Assembly: GCA_030373325.1 (NCBI GenBank)
Contig: JAUCZB010000001.1
Location: forward strand, 124,001 to 188,000
DNA length: 64,000 nucleotides
From: Cyanobium sp. CZS25K
GTDB lineage: Bacteria > Cyanobacteriota > Cyanobacteriia > PCC-6307 > Cyanobiaceae
Reading direction: 5' to 3'
The position numbers were made by a program, and so were the translations under genes. Below are positions 55,579-64,000 of the stretch, in pieces. Below the pieces are notes generated by a model. It ran no database searches, was not told the origin of the DNA, and saw nothing but the letters and a program-made list of their open reading frames with translations. Within the stretch, counting starts at the first letter, position 1. Each line of letters starts with the position of its first letter.

Positions 55579-56592
55579 TCACCCCACCAGCCGGTTGGCC
55601 TGCCGCAGCAGCTCCGGCGGGAACATCACCCCAATGGCCAGGGCCGTGCGGCGATTCAGCAGCAGCAGCTTCCGGGTCACCGGTGCGAAGGGCAGATCGG
55701 CGGGGGAACGGCCGCGCAGCACCTGCACCGCCAGATCGCCGGCCAGGGCCCCATCGGCTTGCGGGTCCCAGCCCACCACCGCCAGGCACCCCGGCGTGGT
55801 GATGTCGGAGGGATCGACGGAATAGACCGGCAGGCGATGGCGCAGCCCCGCCGCGGCCAGGGCGGGGAAGCCCACGCTGGTGGCATAGTCGCCCACCCGC
55901 ACCAGCGCCCCCACCCGGCGGCTGGCCAGGGCGTCGGCGGCTCGGTCCACCTCCCCCGGTCCCGACACCGGCTCGATCACCACGGTGATGGAGCGCACGG
56001 TCGCCTCGCGGCGCAGCAGCTCCGCTTCGAAGCTGGCATTGGCCTCGGAGGGATTGAAGATGAGACCGACGCTGGCCAGCGAGGGTGTGATCCGGCGGGC
56101 GAGGTCAAGCTGCTCGGCGAGGGGACTGGTGCTCACCGTGCCCACAACGTTGGGCCGGTGACGGGTGTAGCTGGTGCCGGCCCCCGCCCCCCAGGGGTTG
56201 GAGCAGTAGCAGAACACCACCGGCACCCGGGCGGGGGCGATGGCCAGGATCGCTGTCAGGGGAGGGGTGCCGATGGCCACCAGCATGTCGACCCCGCCCT
56301 CCAGCAGCTCTTCGACCTGGGCGCGGCTGGTGGCCATGCTGCCTGCGGCAAAGCGCTCCAGCAGGATCACGCTGGCCCCCTGGCGGAAGCCACCCCTGGC
56401 CAGGGCCTGCACGAATCCGCGGCGGGCGGCATCGGGGGCAGGAGCGCGCACGTACTGGAGCACACCCACCCGGGGCGGACCCTGCGGCCGGGAGCGGGAC
56501 CTGCAGCCGGCGACGAGAAGGGCCCCGCCGGCCGTGGCACCACCAAGAAGGCGCAGGGCCTGACGCCGGCTGGTCCTTGGCGCCATGGCCAT
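55579..56592 (-). CDS. ABC-type substrate-binding lipoprotein (PF04392-like) coupled to ureF
   Basis: A 337-residue exported lipoprotein. TSRRQALRLLGG is a Tat-like motif and LLVAGC a lipobox. The mature part matches the ABC substrate-binding family with VGVLQYVRAPAPDAARRGF, LVAIGTPPLTAILA and VGLIFNPSEANASFEAELL. No permease or ATPase gene is adjacent. The start ATG overlaps the ureF stop by one nucleotide (TGATG), a strong coupling signal, suggesting a ligand used with urease maturation or urea metabolism (inference). Confidence 0.82.
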   Translation of the reverse strand: MAMAPRTSRRQALRLLGGATAGGALLVAGCRSRSRPQGPPRVGVLQYVRAPAPDAARRGFVQALARGGFRQGASVILLERFAAGSMATSRAQVEELLEGGVDMLVAIGTPPLTAILAIAPARVPVVFCYCSNPWGAGAGTSYTRHRPNVVGTVSTSPLAEQLDLARRITPSLASVGLIFNPSEANASFEAELLRREATVRSITVVIEPVSGPGEVDRAADALASRRVGALVRVGDYATSVGFPALAAAGLRHRLPVYSVDPSDITTPGCLAVVGWDPQADGALAGDLAVQVLRGRSPADLPFAPVTRKLLLLNRRTALAIGVMFPPELLRQANRLVG

Positions 56593-57275
56593 CAGCTGCG
56601 GAACAACCGCGAGTAGAGCTCAGCATGGCCCAGCTGGGCCATGCCCGCCCCCACACCCCCGTTCCAGAGGGTGTGGGGATCGGCGTCGGTCAGCACCGCC
56701 GCCCGGGAGGTGATGCTGGGCGCCAGGGCCAGCTGCAGCCGCTGGGCTTCGGTGGGGCCCAGGGGCACGAGACGCACGGCGGCGCTGAGCTGGGTGGCGA
56801 TCCAGCCGTAGAGGTAGGCCTCCACCAGCTCCTGCGGCGCGATCTCGAGGGCCAGTCCCGCCCACGCCCAGGCCGCCGGCCAGGCCAGCTTCGGTGAGCG
56901 CCCCCCCGGCAGGGGCAGGCCCAGATCCGAGAGCAGCTGCAACAGGGAGCGACCCATCTGCCGTTGCTGGGCCCTCAGCTCGGCCGCCTCCCGCTGGGCC
57001 AGCAGCCAGCCGTCCAGGTCGAGCACCTCCTGCCAGGCTCCCCCGTCCGGTGTCTCACGCCATCGGGTCAGGGCCTGCATCAGCCGGGGCAGCGCGGCCG
57101 CCTCGATCGCCAGCGCCCCCCGCTGGAGCTCTGCCTCCAGCCAGTGGGCCACGCCATCGGCATCGGTCAGCTCCCCGGCCTGCACAAGCACCTCCAGGCC
57201 TTCGGAATAGCTGAATCCCCCCACCGGCAGGGCGGGACTGACGAGTTGGAACAGCCGCAGCCGGGCGATGCTCAT
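56592..57275 (-). CDS. ureF: Urease accessory protein UreF
   Basis: A 227-residue helical protein that bridges UreG and UreD on the urease apoenzyme. FQLVSPALPVGGFSYSEGLE is diagnostic, as are YLYGWIATQLSAAVRLVPLG and the C-terminal HAELYSRLFRS. It overlaps ureE (ATGA) upstream and the binding-protein gene downstream. Confidence 0.94.
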   Translation of the reverse strand: MSIARLRLFQLVSPALPVGGFSYSEGLEVLVQAGELTDADGVAHWLEAELQRGALAIEAAALPRLMQALTRWRETPDGGAWQEVLDLDGWLLAQREAAELRAQQRQMGRSLLQLLSDLGLPLPGGRSPKLAWPAAWAWAGLALEIAPQELVEAYLYGWIATQLSAAVRLVPLGPTEAQRLQLALAPSITSRAAVLTDADPHTLWNGGVGAGMAQLGHAELYSRLFRS

Positions 57276-57817
57276 GGGTGGCCATGGTGGTGGTCATGGC
57301 CATGGGTGTGGCCGGAGCGTGCGTAGGCCCCAGGTTCGGGCAGAAAAGGCCCCGTGATCCGCTCCACGGTCAGACCCCGATGCCGCAGCAGATCCTCGAG
57401 CACGTTGTCGACGCCCAGGCGCAGCTCGTCGCGGTGCAGCTCCATGGCCACGTGGCGGTTGCCCAGGTGATAGGCCGCCTGCAGCAGGGCCAGGGGATCG
57501 GCAGCCCGCACCACCATCAGCGGCTCACGGGCGGCCTCCACCACCACCAGGGGCCCACCGGCCTCCGGTGCCAGCCGGTCGCCGGGCTCCAGGGCCGCGC
57601 CGCGGGGCAACTGCAACAGGAGGTCCCGTCCACAGGCGCTGCGGCGATGGCCCCGCAGGCTCGTGCGCTCGTCGGCACGGAGCGGCAATCGCAACGGCGG
57701 TTCCGGCGGCGGCGACGGATCGGGCCCTGGGGCCTCCCCCTGACGCAGCTGCCGCACCAGCACCAGGGGCACGGTGGCATCGGAAACCGTGGCAGCGGAA
57801 ACAGTGGAGCCGGGCAT
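57272..57817 (-). CDS. ureE: Urease accessory nickel chaperone UreE
   Basis: A 181-residue metallochaperone. The N-terminal peptide-binding domain (RLPLRADERTSLRGHRR) and the metal-binding domain (HLGNRHVAMELHRDELRLG) are recognisable, and the tail HTHGHDHHHGHP is the His-rich nickel reservoir. First gene of the ureE-ureF-lipoprotein series, divergent from ureD. Confidence 0.93.
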   Translation of the reverse strand: MPGSTVSAATVSDATVPLVLVRQLRQGEAPGPDPSPPPEPPLRLPLRADERTSLRGHRRSACGRDLLLQLPRGAALEPGDRLAPEAGGPLVVVEAAREPLMVVRAADPLALLQAAYHLGNRHVAMELHRDELRLGVDNVLEDLLRHRGLTVERITGPFLPEPGAYARSGHTHGHDHHHGHP

Positions 57818-57928
57818 GGAGCAGGCCAGCGGGCGACGGTTGGCCGTCTCACCCTGGCCAGCCGTTGGCGGGCGGCCCTGTGTCGGCTGCTACCGAATCC
57901 AGGCCCTTGGGGCCCCACCATCACCGCC

Positions 57929-58843
57929 ATGCAGCTCTCTGCTCCCGATCCCTGGAGAGCCCAGGCCCGGCTTCGTTTCGAGACCGGCACCGGCGTGGAC
58001 GCTGCCACCCGGCACCAGGGCGGTGCGACAGCACCGTTGAAGATCCAGCGGGCTTTCGCCGCCGCCGATGGCCGCTGCGAACTGCCCTTGCTGCACACCG
58101 GCGGGGGGCTGGTGGGCGGCGATGAGCTGGCCATCGACGCCGACCTCGGCCCCGGCAGCCGCGCCCTGATCACCAGCGTGGCGGCCCAGAAGGTGTACGG
58201 GACCGTGGGCCGCTCCCGGCGGGTCCCCGCCGGCAGCTGGACCCACCAGACCCTCGACTTCCGACTCGCCGCCGGGGCCGATCTGGAGTGGCTGCCCCAG
58301 GAGCTGGTGGTCTTCCGGGACGGCCTGTTCCAGCAGACCTGCCGGGTGGAGCTGGCCCGGGGAGCCAGCTGGCTGGGGGCGGAGGTGGTGCGGCTGGGGC
58401 GCAGCGCCGACGGCGAGACACTCGGATCCGGCCGCTGGCGCTCCTTGCTGGAGATCCGGCGGGAGGGGCAGTGGGAACTGGTGGACCGGCTCGAGCTGGG
58501 CGGCGCCAGCCTGGAGAGCCCCCACGGACTGGGGGGAGAGCCGGTGTTCGCCAGCCTGGTGTGGGCCGCCTCCGGGCCGGTGGGCGAGCCCCTGCTGGAG
58601 GCCTGCCGCGCCGAGCGCCACGGGCTGGAGGGGGCGATGGCCTGCGGCCGGCTGGAGCGGGGCCTGGTGGCCCGCTACCGGGGCCGCTCCACCCAGGCGG
58701 CCCGCTTCTGGTTCACGCGCATCTGGGCCCGGATCCGGGCCGAGCGGGGGCTGGCGGCTCCGGTGCTGCCCCGGGTCTGGCCGTTCCAGGAGCAGCCCCT
58801 GAACCAGGACCCGCTGCCGGTGACCACGGCCCGCAGCTGGTGA
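57929..58843 (+). CDS. ureD: Urease accessory protein UreD
   Basis: A 304-residue protein, the scaffold of nickel delivery. ARLRFETGTGV, LLHTGGGLVGGDELAIDADL, ALITSVAAQKVYG and LEWLPQELVVFRDGLFQQ are standard UreD features. The ATG at 57929 begins a normal N-terminus. In many cyanobacteria ureD precedes ureABC, but here a Coq4-like gene follows after 52 nt. Confidence 0.93.
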   Translation: MQLSAPDPWRAQARLRFETGTGVDAATRHQGGATAPLKIQRAFAAADGRCELPLLHTGGGLVGGDELAIDADLGPGSRALITSVAAQKVYGTVGRSRRVPAGSWTHQTLDFRLAAGADLEWLPQELVVFRDGLFQQTCRVELARGASWLGAEVVRLGRSADGETLGSGRWRSLLEIRREGQWELVDRLELGGASLESPHGLGGEPVFASLVWAASGPVGEPLLEACRAERHGLEGAMACGRLERGLVARYRGRSTQAARFWFTRIWARIRAERGLAAPVLPRVWPFQEQPLNQDPLPVTTARSW

Positions 58844-58895
58844 CCCCCGGCCAGGCGCAACAGCGGGCCTAGGTTCGGCCCAGGCGCAGCCCCCG

Positions 58896-59573
58896 ATGCA
58901 TCGCTTCCAGCTCTCCCTGCAGGCCCTGGGTCAGGCGCGCCACCTGATCGCGGTCGGCCGCAGCCAGGGGGATCTCGCCAGGATCGCCGACCTGGTGGAC
59001 AGCTTCCTGGACACCCCCCAGATGGACGCCTGCATCGCTCGTTTCCGGGCCCTGCCGGGCGGGGCGGCGATGATGGATGAACGCTATCCGCCCCTGCAGC
59101 CGGACCTGGAGCGGCTCGAGGTGCTGCCGGAGGGGAGCCTGGGCTACCGCTACGCCGCCCTGATCCGCCGCTTCAACTACGACCCCGAATTCTTCCGCCC
59201 CCGCCCCGTCGACACGGAGGGCCGCTGGCTCACCCAGCGGATCGCCACCACCCACGACATCCACCACGTGGTCAGCGGCTTCGGCACGGCGCCGGTGGGG
59301 GAGAACGGCGTGCTGGCCATCACCGCCGTGCAGATCGGCTTCCCCGCCTACGTGAGCCTCACCCACGCCGCCCAGATCGCCGCGTTCCGCTTCAGGCTCG
59401 ACGGCTACGAAATCCTCAGCCGGGCCATCAGCCATGGCACCACGATCGGCTTCACCGCCCATCCCTTCGCCACGGCGCGCTGGGAGGAGGGATGGGAGCT
59501 GCCGGTGGCCGAATGGCGGCGGCGGCTGGGGGTGACCCTGCCGGCGGATGGGGAGCCCTACGGGATCCCCTGA
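58896..59573 (+). CDS. Coq4-family protein
   Basis: A 225-residue Coq4 homologue. [20 protein letters not shown] provides the HDxxH ... E metal-binding motif typical of Coq4, which organises or helps C1 decarboxylation/hydroxylation in ubiquinone synthesis. Cyanobacteria make plastoquinone, so its precise substrate here is unknown. It is adjacent to ureD without functional link that I can see. Confidence 0.85.
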   Translation: MHRFQLSLQALGQARHLIAVGRSQGDLARIADLVDSFLDTPQMDACIARFRALPGGAAMMDERYPPLQPDLERLEVLPEGSLGYRYAALIRRFNYDPEFFRPRPVDTEGRWLTQRIATTHDIHHVVSGFGTAPVGENGVLAITAVQIGFPAYVSLTHAAQIAAFRFRLDGYEILSRAISHGTTIGFTAHPFATARWEEGWELPVAEWRRRLGVTLPADGEPYGIP

Positions 59574-59589
59574 GGTTCCCCGTCCGCCC

Positions 59590-60366
59590 ATGAGCAGCGA
59601 TCTGCCCTTCGGGATCCAGGCGCTGGTGGCGGCCCTGGCAGCGATCGCCGCCGGTGCGATCAACGCCCTGGCCGGTGGCGGGTCGTTGATCAGTTTCCCC
59701 GCCCTCACGGCCATCGGGCTGCCGGCGGTGATGGCCAACATCACCAACACCGTGGCGCTGGCCCCCGGCTACCTGGGTGCCACCGTGGCCCAGCTCCAGG
59801 ACCTGCACGGCCAGCGCCGCCGCCTGTGGCTGCTGCTGCCGGCCGGTGCCGCGGGGGGCCTGGTGGGCGGCCTGCTGCTGCTGCAGACCGGCGAGCGGCT
59901 GTTCACCCAGCTGGTGCCGTTCCTGATCCTGTTCGCCTCCGGGCTGCTGGCGGTGCAGGAGCCCGTGCGCCGCTGGGTGCAGCGCCGCTCCGAGCGCCAC
60001 GGCCGCCGACCCTCGGAGCTCTGGGCCGTGCCGCCGGTGTTCCTGGCGGCCATCTACGGCGGCTTCTTCGGCGGCGGGCTGAGCGTGATCGTGCTGGCCG
60101 TGCTGGCCCTCACGCTCGAGGACAACCTCACCCGCCTGAATGGGCTCAAGCAGGCGGTGGCGTTCGCCACCAACCTGACCGCGGCCGCCTTCTTCCTGTT
60201 CTCCAGCCAGGTGGCCTGGGCCCTGGCGGCCGTGATGGCCATCGGCGCCATCCTCGGTGGGGCGCTGGGGGGCCGGCTGGCGTCCCGGATCCAGCCCGCC
60301 AGCCTGCGCACCCTTGTGGTGGTGGTGGGCGTGGTGGTGGCGCTGATCTATCTCCTCAGGACATGA
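59590..60366 (+). CDS. TauE/SafE-family membrane exporter
   Basis: A 258-residue membrane protein with about eight hydrophobic segments. The two family repeats begin [20 protein letters not shown] and [19 protein letters not shown], and [16 protein letters not shown] is typical. Members export organosulfur compounds or sulfite; the substrate is not predictable. It starts 16 nt after the Coq4-like stop. Confidence 0.85.
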   Translation: MSSDLPFGIQALVAALAAIAAGAINALAGGGSLISFPALTAIGLPAVMANITNTVALAPGYLGATVAQLQDLHGQRRRLWLLLPAGAAGGLVGGLLLLQTGERLFTQLVPFLILFASGLLAVQEPVRRWVQRRSERHGRRPSELWAVPPVFLAAIYGGFFGGGLSVIVLAVLALTLEDNLTRLNGLKQAVAFATNLTAAAFFLFSSQVAWALAAVMAIGAILGGALGGRLASRIQPASLRTLVVVVGVVVALIYLLRT

Positions 60367-60405
60367 GCGGCCCCTAGGCTTGGGGTCAGACCCCGGCCTG
60401 GGGCG

Positions 60406-60957
60406 ATGCCGCTGCTGCTGATCCTGGTGGCCGCCGCGGCCGTCGGGTTGATCCTGATCTACAACCGCCTGGCCCAGCTGCAGGTGCTGGCGGACAACGC
60501 CTGGGCCGACATCGACGTGCAGCTCAAGCGGCGCCACGACCTGATCCCCAACCTGCTGGAGACGGTGCGGGGCTACGCCAGCCACGAAAAGGAGAGCTTC
60601 CGGACCGTGATCGAGGCCCGCAACGCCGCCGTCGCGGCCCGGGGGCCCCGGGAGCAGCAGCAGGCGGAGCAGGCCCTGGGGGCCTCCCTCGGCCAGCTGT
60701 TCGCCCTGGCGGAGGCCTATCCGGCCCTGCGGGCGGTGGAGAGCTTCCAGACCCTGCAGGCCAACCTCAGCCAGATCGAGGAGTCGCTCCAGAGCGCCCG
60801 TCGCTACTACAACGCCGTGGTGCGGGACCTGAACACGGCGATCGTGCAGTTCCCCTCCAACCTGGTGGCCGGCGGCTTCGCGATCCGCCCGCGCACCTAT
60901 TTCGAGCTGGAGAACCGGGCCGAAGCGGCCGTTCCCGCCGTCCACTTCGATGGCTGA
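60406..60957 (+). CDS. lemA: LemA-family protein
   Basis: A 183-residue LemA protein: one N-terminal membrane helix, then YNRLAQLQVLADNAWADIDV, QLKRRHDLIPNLLETVRGYA, NLSQIEESLQSARRYYNAVV and FPSNLVAGGF. Cellular role unknown. It overlaps the next gene by 8 nt, the common LemA/DUF2207 pairing. Confidence 0.92.
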   Translation: MPLLLILVAAAAVGLILIYNRLAQLQVLADNAWADIDVQLKRRHDLIPNLLETVRGYASHEKESFRTVIEARNAAVAARGPREQQQAEQALGASLGQLFALAEAYPALRAVESFQTLQANLSQIEESLQSARRYYNAVVRDLNTAIVQFPSNLVAGGFAIRPRTYFELENRAEAAVPAVHFDG

Positions 60958-62764
60958 GGGCATTCCAGCCGCCCGGCGGCTGTGGCGGCGCTGGCGCTGG
61001 GGGCTGGGGGGGCTGTTCGGCCTGGCCCTGTCGCTGCTGCTCCTGGCTCCCTGGGGGGCGGGCGCCGCGCTCAGTGCCGCCGAGCGCCAGCTCACGCTCA
61101 CCGATTTCCAGATGCAGGCGGTGGTGGAGCCCACGGGAACTGTCCTGGTGCGCGAAACCATCACCGCCCGCTTCGATGGCTCCTGGAACGGGCTGGTGCG
61201 CCAGATCCCCCTGCTGGCACGGCGGCCCGGCGGGCTCGAACCCCTCGGGATGCGGCTGCTCGCGGTCACCGACCCCGAGGGCCGGCCCTACCGCTACGAG
61301 AGCAGCCACCCGGGCTCCGACCTGAAACTGATGATCTGGATCCCCGGCGCCGGGAACACCAGCCGCACGGCCGTGATCAGCTACCGGCTGAAGCGCGGTC
61401 TGCGCTTCTACCCGGACCATGACGAGTTCAACTGGAACGTGACCGGCAACGCCTGGGAGGTGCCGATCGAGCGGGCTTCGGCCCTGGTGCAGCTGCCGTC
61501 GGGCGTGTCCGGGCTGCACGCTTCCGTTTACACCGGGCCCCGAGGCGCCCGGGATCAGAACGCCACCCTGACGATTGGCGAGGACACGGTGGCGAGCACC
61601 ACCACCCGGCGGCTGGAGCCCGGTGAGGGCTTCACCCTGGCGGTGGGCTTCGCCAAGGGGCTGGTGCCGCCACGGTCAGCCTTCGCCCAGCTGGTCGACT
61701 GGTGGCAGGGGCGTCTGGCGCTGCTGCTGCCCCTGCTGAGCGTCGGTGTGCTGGGCCCGCTCTGGTGGCGGATCGGACGGGATCCGGCCGTCGGCGCGGT
61801 GCCGGTGGCCTACGAGCCCCCGGAGGGGCTGCCGCCGGCGGTGCTCGGCAGCCTGGTGGCGGAGCAGGTGAGCGGATCCGCCCTTTCGGCCACCCTGGTG
61901 GCCCTGGCGGTGAAGGGCCGGCTGCGCATCGAACAGGAGGAGCAGAAGCTGCTGTTCCTCAAGCTGGGCAAGCGCTATGTGTTCACCCTGCTGGGCGAGC
62001 CGGCCCAGCGGTCGGCGCTGCTGCCCCATGAGGCCTACCTCCTCGAGACCCTCTTCCCCTCAGCGGAGCCGGGGGCGACGGTCAGCACCGACCAGCTCCG
62101 CGACCACTACTACGTCCATGTGCCCGGCTTCGAGCGGCTGGTGATGCAGGCGGTGCTGGCGGAGAGGTTCTTCCGGCGCTGGCCGCAAACGGTGCGGGCC
62201 CTCACCTTCTTCGGCGGCCTGGGACTGGCGGCCGCTGTGTTCGTGCTCGCCTCGGCGCTGCTGCCCCACGACATCGCCATGCTGCAGGGGGGGGCGCACC
62301 CGTGGCTGATCCTCGCTTCCCTGGCGCTGACGGTGGTGCTGGTGGCCGTGTTCGCCTGGATCATGCCCAGCCGCACCCCACGGGGCACGGCGGTGCTGCG
62401 TCAGACCCTCGGTTTCCAGGAGTTCCTGCGCCGGGTGGAGGCGCCGCGGCTGGAGCGGGTGGTGCTGACGCCGGGGCTGTTCGAGCGCTACCTGCCCTAC
62501 GCGATGGTGGCGGGCCTGACGCGCCAGTGGACGGCGGCCTTCCAGGGGATCCTCGCCGTGCCCCCCAGCTGGTACGTCGGCGACGGCATCGACTTCGATG
62601 CCAACGATTTCGATGCCAACGATTTCGGCACCAGCCTCGAGGACTGTTTCACCGCCACCAGCGGCGCCATGCAGTCGTCGCCGAGCAGCTCCAGCAGCTC
62701 CAGCAGCTCCGGCGGGGGCAGCTCCGGCGGCGGCGATGGCGGCGGCGGCGGTGGCGGCTTCTGA
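60950..62764 (+). CDS. DUF2207-domain membrane protein with Ser/Gly-rich tail
   Basis: A 604-residue protein: signal/membrane helix, extracytoplasmic DUF2207 domain (ITARFDGSWNGLVRQIPL, RTAVISYRLKRGLRFYPDHD, DEFNWNVTGNAWEVPIERA), a membrane segment near 250, a cytoplasmic domain and two more membrane segments near 410-470. The end has DFDANDFDANDFG (a tandem duplication), then a Ser run and Gly/Ser tail. Coupled to lemA. Confidence 0.87.
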   Translation: MAEGIPAARRLWRRWRWGLGGLFGLALSLLLLAPWGAGAALSAAERQLTLTDFQMQAVVEPTGTVLVRETITARFDGSWNGLVRQIPLLARRPGGLEPLGMRLLAVTDPEGRPYRYESSHPGSDLKLMIWIPGAGNTSRTAVISYRLKRGLRFYPDHDEFNWNVTGNAWEVPIERASALVQLPSGVSGLHASVYTGPRGARDQNATLTIGEDTVASTTTRRLEPGEGFTLAVGFAKGLVPPRSAFAQLVDWWQGRLALLLPLLSVGVLGPLWWRIGRDPAVGAVPVAYEPPEGLPPAVLGSLVAEQVSGSALSATLVALAVKGRLRIEQEEQKLLFLKLGKRYVFTLLGEPAQRSALLPHEAYLLETLFPSAEPGATVSTDQLRDHYYVHVPGFERLVMQAVLAERFFRRWPQTVRALTFFGGLGLAAAVFVLASALLPHDIAMLQGGAHPWLILASLALTVVLVAVFAWIMPSRTPRGTAVLRQTLGFQEFLRRVEAPRLERVVLTPGLFERYLPYAMVAGLTRQWTAAFQGILAVPPSWYVGDGIDFDANDFDANDFGTSLEDCFTATSGAMQSSPSSSSSSSSSGGGSSGGGDGGGGGGGF

Positions 62765-62792
62765 ACTCCTGGCTCCCACCCGTTCCCCAGCT

Positions 62793-64000
62793 CTAGGAGC
62801 CTGTTTCCATCTCCAGCCCGGCGCGGGTGAGGTTCCAGCGGTGGATGGCCAGCGCCAGCGAGGACTGGGCCCCCTGCAGATCCCTCTGAGTACTCAGGAC
62901 ATCAAGAATGGGACCGATCCCGGCGCGATAGCGCAGCAGGGCATCGCGGACCGCCCGCTCTCCGGCGGTGGTGGCCGCTTCGGCGGCGGTGATCTGCTGG
63001 GCGGCGGCCTGGTGGGAGTACCACAAGGTCTGGACGCTCTGGACGATGGCCTGCTGGGCCGTAGCGATGGCGATCTGCTGCTGTTCGGCCTGTCGTTGCG
63101 CCAGGGCCGCCGAGGCCCGGGAGCTACCGCCATCGAACAGGGGCTGGCGCAGGGCCAGAAGGGCCCCCCAGTCGTAGAACGTGCCCGACTGGCTGGTGCT
63201 CACGTTTTGCTGGGGCAGGTTGAGGCTGGGGCCCGAGCCGATCGCCGCTGTGGTGTTGTTCGTGGAAACCGGCAGGTCGATCCGGTTGGCGTTGATGCCG
63301 CCCCCCATCACCACGCCGACCGAGGGCAGCAGGGCGGAGCGAGCCAACCTCACCTGGGCCAGTTGAGCCTGCCGCTGCTGCTCCAGGGCGGTGAGGCTGG
63401 GGCGATCGAGGAGGGAGCGGCGAATCGAGCCTGGGAGATCCAGCCCCCAGTCCGGACCAGGCCGCAACGCATCGCTGGCGACCACCAGCTGATCCTCAGG
63501 CAGATCCAGCAACCGCGCCAGGGCGTTGCCGGCGATCTGCACCTGGGCTTCCGCCTCCACCAGCCCCTGGCGATCCTTCTGGACCAGGGCCTCGGCCTGG
63601 AAGCTTTCAAGGCGGCTGGCCAGGCCGCGGGCGCGGATAGCGGCCACATCCCGTTGCAGGGTGGTGGACACCGCCAGCGAGCGCTGCCACACGGGGACCA
63701 GCGCATTGGCGAGCTGCAGGTTGAGGTAGGCGGCCTTGATGGCGAAGCGACTGAGCCGTTGCTGCTCCAGCTCTCCAGCCTGTGAGGCAGCCAAGCCTGC
63801 CTTCGCCGCATCCCGCAACGGCCCACGACGGAAATCAACCAGCTGATAGGTGAGCGCCAGGCCGAGATTGCCGAAGGTGTTGCGCACCACCGCATAACCC
63901 TTGCTGCCCAGGTTGAGGTTGAGGTCGCCGATGAAAGAGAGGTTGCTGACGAAGTTGATGTCGGTGCCCACCTGGGCGTAGGTGGCCAGACCCACCAGAT
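62793..64000 (-). CDS. TolC-family outer-membrane efflux protein (N-terminus beyond window)
   Basis: At least 400 residues, with the start off the right edge. Two TolC-type halves are visible: SRFAIKAAYLNLQLANALV with SLAVSTTLQRDVAAIRARGL, and FDGGSSRASAALAQRQAEQQ, followed by the closing RYRAGIGPILDVLSTQRDLQ. Such proteins form trimeric channels for type I secretion or efflux. Its partner pump would be outside the window. Confidence 0.85.
   Translation of the reverse strand, partial: LVGLATYAQVGTDINFVSNLSFIGDLNLNLGSKGYAVVRNTFGNLGLALTYQLVDFRRGPLRDAAKAGLAASQAGELEQQRLSRFAIKAAYLNLQLANALVPVWQRSLAVSTTLQRDVAAIRARGLASRLESFQAEALVQKDRQGLVEAEAQVQIAGNALARLLDLPEDQLVVASDALRPGPDWGLDLPGSIRRSLLDRPSLTALEQQRQAQLAQVRLARSALLPSVGVVMGGGINANRIDLPVSTNNTTAAIGSGPSLNLPQQNVSTSQSGTFYDWGALLALRQPLFDGGSSRASAALAQRQAEQQQIAIATAQQAIVQSVQTLWYSHQAAAQQITAAEAATTAGERAVRDALLRYRAGIGPILDVLSTQRDLQGAQSSLALAIHRWNLTRAGLEMETGS

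Overview
The window is high-GC, densely packed DNA of a picocyanobacterium of the Cyanobium / freshwater-coastal Synechococcus type. The evidence is the paired bicarbonate transporters (sbtA-sbtB with a Na+/H+ antiporter, divergent from bicA), an SbtB lacking the C-terminal Cys loop, the complete urea importer urtABCDE with urease accessory genes, fmdA/fmdB, and the backbone block mazG, speE, speB, gcvT, aspS ... pyrG, queE, queC, pabB, pabC. Gene overlaps of 4 to 8 nt are common. No tRNA, rRNA, CRISPR array or intact insertion sequence was found.

Layout. (1) 0.3-7.7 kb: arsenosugar-type locus with arsM and arsS at the ends. Inside are a TVP38/oxidoreductase fusion, a family 2 glycosyltransferase, a polytopic glycosyltransferase-like protein and a DUF547 lipoprotein. 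(2) 7.7-13.1 kb: inorganic-carbon uptake. (3) 13.1-21.0 kb: mazG, arfB, a Tat-exported beta carbonic anhydrase, speE/speB, a cyclic-nucleotide-fold protein, gcvT and aspS. (4) 21.1-37.6 kb: accessory region inserted between aspS and pyrG. It holds an ABC exporter and a lasso-type RiPP cluster (nucleotidyltransferase, B2 peptidase, cyclase, an easily missed 52-residue precursor, HPr-kinase-like protein, PqqD-like B1). Next come polysaccharide-type membrane and beta-helix proteins, then an operon of a free-standing ACP, an acyl-adenylate ligase, an alpha/beta-hydrolase-like protein and an ATP-grasp enzyme. That operon lies between a decayed dps fragment and an intact dps gene in the same orientation. 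(5) 37.8-45.5 kb: pyrG, a vapBC-like module, queE, ecotin, a frameshifted secreted protein, queC, pabB, pabC. (6) 45.5-58.9 kb: nitrogen acquisition: fmdA/fmdB, urtABCDE behind a well-formed NtcA-type promoter, ureG, an MCE pair, a substrate-binding lipoprotein coupled to ureF, ureE, ureD. (7) 58.9-64 kb: Coq4-like, TauE-like, LemA, DUF2207 protein and the C-terminal part of a TolC-family protein cut by the window edge.

Three genes (ATP-grasp, the 41.6-42.5 kb secreted protein, queC) each carry one apparent frameshift. Two sit in or next to short repeats, so raw-read errors must be separated from real mutation. The most novel material is the RiPP cluster with its Gly-rich precursor and the ACP/ligase/hydrolase/ATP-grasp operon bracketed by dps sequences.
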